Assembly: GCA_947303465.1 (NCBI GenBank) | Contig: CAMYYI010000002.1 | Span: 1 to 64,000, forward strand | DNA from: an uncultured Bacteroidales bacterium | GTDB lineage: Bacteria > Bacteroidota > Bacteroidia > Bacteroidales > UBA932 | Direction: 5' to 3' | DNA: 64,000 nt | Shown here: piece after piece, positions 59,257 through 64,000 of the stretch | Layout of the letters: every line of letters starts with the position of its first letter | Position numbering within the stretch: the stretch's first letter is position 1 | The notes under the pieces: generated by a model | Told to the model about the DNA's origin: nothing | Database searches by the model: none | The model's input: only the letters and a program-made list of their open reading frames with translations | Made by a program: the position numbers and the translations under genes

Positions 59257-60332
59257 ACGTTTTGAAGATAACCTCTGAACAGGCGCCAGAAATAGTGGCG
59301 CACCATAAACACCGGAATAGACAGGACTTCACTGGGATAATACGCCAGGTAGCGCATGGCCCGGGTAAGCTTGCGCCGGGCATGCATAACCCTTTTCTCG
59401 TGTTCGACGTGCCTGTTACGCTCGTCGAAACGGCCGAAGTTGCCGGAAGCCATAATCTCTTCGATCAGGAAGGCGCCCTGCTTCTCGTCCGGAGGGCAGA
59501 GCATGAGTTCTTCGTCCAGATTGAATACCTCCTTCATAACGCTCATGACACCGGCGGCTAATTTCATGAGCTTCAACTTTTTCAGATCGGCTATGGCAAT
59601 ACTCCTGTCCTGAGGGTCCAGGGCTTTAAGGACATAATAATAATCGAGCAGCTGGCGCAGGCCTATGCCTTCGTCCAGGAGGTGCCGGTATATGTGAATA
59701 AGCAGATAAACGGCGTCGAAGTGCCTGGCAGGAACGCAAAAACCAAGGGCCTCATCATAATGGCCGAACTGTTCCTCAGCAACCGAATCGAAATACTTCT
59801 GCAGACGGCGGTCCGCACGGGGCGAATTCATCCAGCTGGGCATGAAGTGAGCCTCTACATTTATGCCCTTCAGCATAGCTACTTCGCAGTGGTGGTAGAA
59901 AACCACCCTGATGGGATAGCGGGGCTTGATGTAATCCATTATGCGCTTCTCCCCTCCCTCAAGCCATATGTCGATATCGCCGCAGTGTCGAAGCTCCGGC
60001 CTTGGATAATATGCGGCCGCCGCCTGGCCTTTCAGGATACAGGAGCGGAATCCTTCTTCCAGAAAACCGTTGTACAGTTGCCTGCAGGCCTCGTTCATGC
60101 GCTTGTTTTTCTGGATTATCTTTTCGCACACCATGGCCCATCGGGAATAAACTCCCAACGGGACCTCCACTTCATCGTGTAATCTGTCAATAACCGGAAA
60201 GGTGAAGGCAAGGAGATTGTGCCGGCCGGCGACCGAATACAAGGCCTCCCATTCCGCCCTGTCCTGCGGGATTGCAGACAGCTTGTCCCGCACTCCCATA
60301 GCTACCTGAATCAATTCGAAAAAGGTATTCAT
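59253..60332 (-). CDS. Nucleotidyltransferase family protein (NTP_transf_5-like)
   Basis: SCILKGQAAAAYYPRPELRHCGDIDIWLEGGEK typical of this polysaccharide-locus family. Confidence 0.82.
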   Translation of the reverse strand: MNTFFELIQVAMGVRDKLSAIPQDRAEWEALYSVAGRHNLLAFTFPVIDRLHDEVEVPLGVYSRWAMVCEKIIQKNKRMNEACRQLYNGFLEEGFRSCILKGQAAAAYYPRPELRHCGDIDIWLEGGEKRIMDYIKPRYPIRVVFYHHCEVAMLKGINVEAHFMPSWMNSPRADRRLQKYFDSVAEEQFGHYDEALGFCVPARHFDAVYLLIHIYRHLLDEGIGLRQLLDYYYVLKALDPQDRSIAIADLKKLKLMKLAAGVMSVMKEVFNLDEELMLCPPDEKQGAFLIEEIMASGNFGRFDERNRHVEHEKRVMHARRKLTRAMRYLAYYPSEVLSIPVFMVRHYFWRLFRGYLQNV

Positions 60333-61435
60333 TTCCCTGCTGTCATGCTTTCAAACAAAGATACGTATTGTCCCCAGATATGGTCCCATGTAAGCTCTTT
60401 TCGGGCATGCCCGTAGGAAGCTGAAGACAGTTCTGAAAGTACTTCCGGGCCGCTTTGCCGGACTTTTGCAGCCAGGTCCTCGGCAGACGAGAAGAAAATG
60501 GCATTATCTGCCGTAACTTCGTGATTCACTTCCACATCGTATGAAAAAACCGGAAGCCCCAGATTCATGGCCTCGCAGAGCGATGGTGGCGTACCGCAGC
60601 GTGAATGGCTGTGTATGTACGCACAGGCATTGGACCTTACCGCATTCAGCTCCATCTGGTCGTAAATACCCGGTATGAGTGTCAGGTTGGGGACGTCCTT
60701 GTACTGCTCATACAGATTCTGCCCGTAGCCGGACACCTTGAAGTTGGAAACCAGCACCAGCTTGCGTTCAGGCATGGCGGCAAAGGCCTCAAGCACCATG
60801 TGAAGATTATTGTCTATCTGGGCTCTGGATACGCTCACATAGTACTCATCATTCAAGAATGGATACTTGGACAGAAGCTCAGTATCCGGCTGAACCTTAA
60901 CCGCATTGTCCCCTCCGTAACGTATTACCACGATGTCAGTGATACCGAATTCTTCTTTAAGGCTACTGGCGTACAGTTCATTGTCCGCCAGATACTTCAC
61001 CTTGCCCTTGAGTGCTCTGTATCCCCACTTGAGGTATGCCTTTGCGGGCTTGGAGAACTTCTCCCTCTCCCATTCGTTAAGACCACCGCAATTCATTACA
61101 ATCGGCTTCCTGAATCCGAAAAGGCGGAGCAGGCGGATAGCAATCGCAGAGGCGGGGCCGAATACATACAAAATGTCGGCATAGCGTGCCGCGTCAAAGA
61201 CAGAGGCACAGTCATAAACTACGCTCTGCCAACCATTACCCTTGATATTGAGGTACTTGAGCCTGGCTCCAAGGTATGAGTCGCCTTCCACACGAGGCTG
61301 CTCCCTGCAACAATAGACGGTGATGTCATACCGTCCGGCCAGTCCCCTCACCAGATTCTCGTAGAGCGTCTCTCCGCCGCCATATTTGGCCGGAATGCCG
61401 CGCGTTCCTATCAGAGCCAGTTTCTTCTTCGGCAT
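60329..61435 (-). CDS. Glycosyltransferase family 4 / DUF1972 type
   Basis: KLALIGTRGIPAKYGGGETLYENLVRGLAGRYDITVYC; YIHSHSRCGTPPSLCEAMNLGLPVFSYDVEVNHEV. Confidence 0.9.
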   Translation of the reverse strand: MPKKKLALIGTRGIPAKYGGGETLYENLVRGLAGRYDITVYCCREQPRVEGDSYLGARLKYLNIKGNGWQSVVYDCASVFDAARYADILYVFGPASAIAIRLLRLFGFRKPIVMNCGGLNEWEREKFSKPAKAYLKWGYRALKGKVKYLADNELYASSLKEEFGITDIVVIRYGGDNAVKVQPDTELLSKYPFLNDEYYVSVSRAQIDNNLHMVLEAFAAMPERKLVLVSNFKVSGYGQNLYEQYKDVPNLTLIPGIYDQMELNAVRSNACAYIHSHSRCGTPPSLCEAMNLGLPVFSYDVEVNHEVTADNAIFFSSAEDLAAKVRQSGPEVLSELSSASYGHARKELTWDHIWGQYVSLFESMTAGK

Positions 61436-62349
61436 CAGCCCAGATATCCCTTGTAATATTCCTCTATGTAATCCTTAAGGGATACTTTCCAATCCCTCAT
61501 TGCATTCACGCCCCTCAGATTCAGTTTCCGAGTCCAAAGCCGCTCGCAAGCGGGACGGTCTGCGAAGTACTCCTTGGCAAAGTACTCGGACGTGACGACA
61601 TTGATCTTCACTTCATCCTGCAGGCCGAGAATACGGAGCATTTCCTGACACACCTCCAAACGGCTGGTCTGTCCGCCGCAAACGCAATTGTACAGGCCCC
61701 AGTACTCTTTTTGAATCAGATTCTTTACGGTCCTGGCAAAATCCTGGGTGTAGGTAGGAGTGCCGTCTTTGTCGTTCACCACGAACAACTCTTTTTTGCC
61801 GTCCTTCAGCTGCTTCATGATTTTCTGGATGAACTTCTTGTCCTTGGAAGGACCTGCGCCCATCATCCAGCCTGCACGGCAGACCAGGTAGCGGCGTGCA
61901 TTCTCTACCACAAAGCGCTCTCCCATATATTTGGAGCGGGCATATACACCCAGAGGATTGGGCTGGTCCCAGTCGTCGTACAACTGTTTCTTGCCGTCGA
62001 AAATGCCCGCAGTGCTGATATACAGAAGGGGTATATCCAGCTTGTTTGCTATGTAAACGGCATTCTCCACGCAGAGAGTATTGGTCAGATATACCTCATC
62101 CGCATTCTGCTCGCACCACTCCAGGTCGGTATATGCCCCGAGATGGAAAAGATAGTCGGGGGCGAAATCCTCTACGTCTTTCTTATAAGCGTCGAAATCC
62201 CGGAAGTCAAGATAAGACAACCACGGAGCGTTGACGTCCTTATCGGTACATTTAATCTCGTACTCATCCTTGAACTGCCTGTAGAACGCCTCTCCAAGCA
62301 TACCGCCGCAACCGGCGATGTAGATTTTCTTCTTGCTCATTTCTATCAA
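61435..62349 (-). CDS. NAD(P)-dependent sugar reductase/epimerase (RmlD-like)
   Basis: KKIYIAGCGGMLGEAFYRQFKDEYEI, YISTAGIFDGKK, PLGVYARSKYMGERFV (YxxxK). Confidence 0.9.
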   Translation of the reverse strand: MIEMSKKKIYIAGCGGMLGEAFYRQFKDEYEIKCTDKDVNAPWLSYLDFRDFDAYKKDVEDFAPDYLFHLGAYTDLEWCEQNADEVYLTNTLCVENAVYIANKLDIPLLYISTAGIFDGKKQLYDDWDQPNPLGVYARSKYMGERFVVENARRYLVCRAGWMMGAGPSKDKKFIQKIMKQLKDGKKELFVVNDKDGTPTYTQDFARTVKNLIQKEYWGLYNCVCGGQTSRLEVCQEMLRILGLQDEVKINVVTSEYFAKEYFADRPACERLWTRKLNLRGVNAMRDWKVSLKDYIEEYYKGYLG

Positions 62350-62350
62350 G

Positions 62351-63334
62351 TTATTGTTTCTTCGGTCTCAGGCCCACACAATACAACAGTGGCGGCCAGT
62401 TAATTTTTTTCAATACTATCGATACCAACACCGGCACATACAGCCCGGCCAGGACACAAATCAAGTAAGCCGCAACGTATGGTAAGCGTATATGCCTGAA
62501 TAAAATTTTTACCAGAATCTGGGCGAAGATACCCATCAGGAAAATCTGATATGTATAATCCCTGAACGTGTGGAAACACCAGGGAATAATCCTGTCCAAA
62601 ATTAATGCAAGAGAACAGGAGAACAAAATGCCGCCCATTGCTTGAATTAAAGGGTCGGAGTAGTAACCGGCAATATATACCGCTACGCCCGCGAATAAGA
62701 AAAGCAATGCCCTGCCTGAAATAGCCCTTTCCACAAAAGTGTCCATACATACAATGAGGCCCAGGTAAAAGAATACTGCATATGAGCACAGCCTGTCGAT
62801 GCAGAACAGAGAAACGGCCGGATGTATGAAATGCAATACCACAAGCAAAGCGAGCGTCAGCCATTTGATATACGCGTTTCTGACGGTCAGTTTCCAAACG
62901 GGCATCAACAGGAACAGCCAGAACAATGTCATAATGAACCACATCTCCCGCAACGGTCCGTCATAAGGATTGATAAAGGCACCTGCCACTTCCTTAAAGG
63001 ACAGGCCCGCGCCCCTTGACATTTCTGAAGGGAATGCGATCTTCATGGCAAATGCAAGGAGTGTGAAAAACACAAACGGGATCAACAGGCGAACTGACTT
63101 ATCTCTAAGTGTTGCTATATATGACCATTTGCCATCAGCCAGGCGTGTGTAGTAAAACAGCCAGCCGGAGATTGCCATAAAGAGCGGCATATGGAAGGAA
63201 TACGCAAGATTAGTCAAAGCATTCTCCCAGGCCGGTCCCCCACCGAAAGGCCCAAGATATGAATGGCCGATGACTACCCAGAGCATCGCCCATCCCTGAA
63301 GGATCAACAACCAATTGATTCTCTGTCTTGACAT
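62351..63334 (-). CDS. Acyltransferase family 3 membrane protein
   Basis: INWLLILQGWAMLWVVIGHSYLGPFG, FHMPLFMAISGWLFY, multispan. Confidence 0.88.
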   Translation of the reverse strand: MSRQRINWLLILQGWAMLWVVIGHSYLGPFGGGPAWENALTNLAYSFHMPLFMAISGWLFYYTRLADGKWSYIATLRDKSVRLLIPFVFFTLLAFAMKIAFPSEMSRGAGLSFKEVAGAFINPYDGPLREMWFIMTLFWLFLLMPVWKLTVRNAYIKWLTLALLVVLHFIHPAVSLFCIDRLCSYAVFFYLGLIVCMDTFVERAISGRALLFLFAGVAVYIAGYYSDPLIQAMGGILFSCSLALILDRIIPWCFHTFRDYTYQIFLMGIFAQILVKILFRHIRLPYVAAYLICVLAGLYVPVLVSIVLKKINWPPLLYCVGLRPKKQ

Positions 63335-64000
63335 CTATCTTCCGTAACTGCTCACCGTCCGTTCATAAAAAGCTATCAAACGGTCGTAATAGAGATGTGG
63401 ATTGAAATGCAGATCGGCAAACTGCCTTGCGTTATGGACAAGGCCAGAATAATCCGAATCAGATAGGGCCAGAGTTCCGGTCAACACTGAAGCAAGGGAT
63501 GAAGCGTTCCCGCTTTCGAACAAAAAACCGGTCTTTCCTTCCTGAACGATCTCCGGGATGCCTCCTATTCTGGATCCGATGACAGGAACGCCAAGCGAAT
63601 ATGCCTCAACCACTGTCATGGGATTGTTCTCATACCATTCTGACGGGACAACGACAAAACGGGCCCTCCGCACCAGCTCGAACAGCTCAGAGCCGGATCT
63701 GTAGCCCAGGAACTCTATGTCAGCAGACGAGGGACAGGCATTCTTCAGGCTCTCCTCCAGAGGTCCGGTTCCTACCACCTTCATCCTTATGCCAGGCAGG
63801 CCGCTGACAGCTTCAAGAAGAGTTTTGACGCCTTTCTCGTACGACAGGCGGCCGTAATAGAGATAATAACCCTCATCGGCAGCGGGTACAGGGTACCGCT
63901 CGGACAGATTGGTGCAGTTATACAACACCATGGAATTACAGCCTCTGAACAGCGGATCAGCTTCTTCGTGCTTGAGTCTTGCAAATTCACTGACATATAT
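63335..64000 (-). CDS. Glycosyltransferase family 4, 5' part missing at right window edge
   Basis: Frame stays open to 64000 (...IYVSEFARLKHEEADPLFRGCNSMVLYN...); YYLYYGRLSYEKGVKTLLEAV, PSEWYENNPMTVVEAYSLGVPVIGSRIGGIPEIV. Confidence 0.9.
   Translation of the reverse strand: MYVSEFARLKHEEADPLFRGCNSMVLYNCTNLSERYPVPAADEGYYLYYGRLSYEKGVKTLLEAVSGLPGIRMKVVGTGPLEESLKNACPSSADIEFLGYRSGSELFELVRRARFVVVPSEWYENNPMTVVEAYSLGVPVIGSRIGGIPEIVQEGKTGFLFESGNASSLASVLTGTLALSDSDYSGLVHNARQFADLHFNPHLYYDRLIAFYERTVSSYGR

Overview
This is a 64-kb stretch of a Bacteroidota (probably Bacteroidales) chromosome. The assignment rests on SusC/SusD, TAnnTTTG promoter boxes, RNase Y, ZapA and PG_1098-type genes. From left to right it contains: (1) an AT-rich accessory segment with a type I restriction-modification operon (hsdM-hsdS-hsdR, hsdR cut by the left edge), a DUF2971 gene and a repeat-rich decayed stretch; (2) a housekeeping run (asd, aminotransferase, CPA2 antiporter, trpS, asnA); (3) an rpe / glycerol-1-phosphate dehydrogenase-like / GlpT-like / calcineurin phosphoesterase operon; (4) assorted core genes (Zn metallopeptidase, SEC-C protein, trmO, M23 peptidase, HerA-like ATPase, FAD oxidoreductase, nrdD/nrdG, tRNA-Ala(CGC), PG_1098-like methyltransferase, RecD-like helicase, trkH); (5) a ROK regulator, an APH-type sugar kinase fused to a RapZ C-terminal domain, and a MurU-like nucleotidyltransferase; (6) AGCS symporter, L,D-transpeptidase, FecCD-like permease, rny; (7) a SusC/SusD locus with a phosphoesterase, lying between rny and a probable 6S RNA/zapA; (8) a GDP-heptose and surface-polysaccharide cluster cut by the right edge. 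The observations I consider most interesting are palindromic elements inserted in-frame inside two protein-coding genes, with an intergenic relative (comparable in concept to Rickettsia palindromic elements); a SusC-type transporter carrying a C-terminal OmpA peptidoglycan-binding domain; the kinase-RapZ/MurU-like cluster; and two related phosphoesterases linking a SusCD locus to a G1P-dehydrogenase/GlpT operon. All family calls are from reading sequence only; no database search was run.
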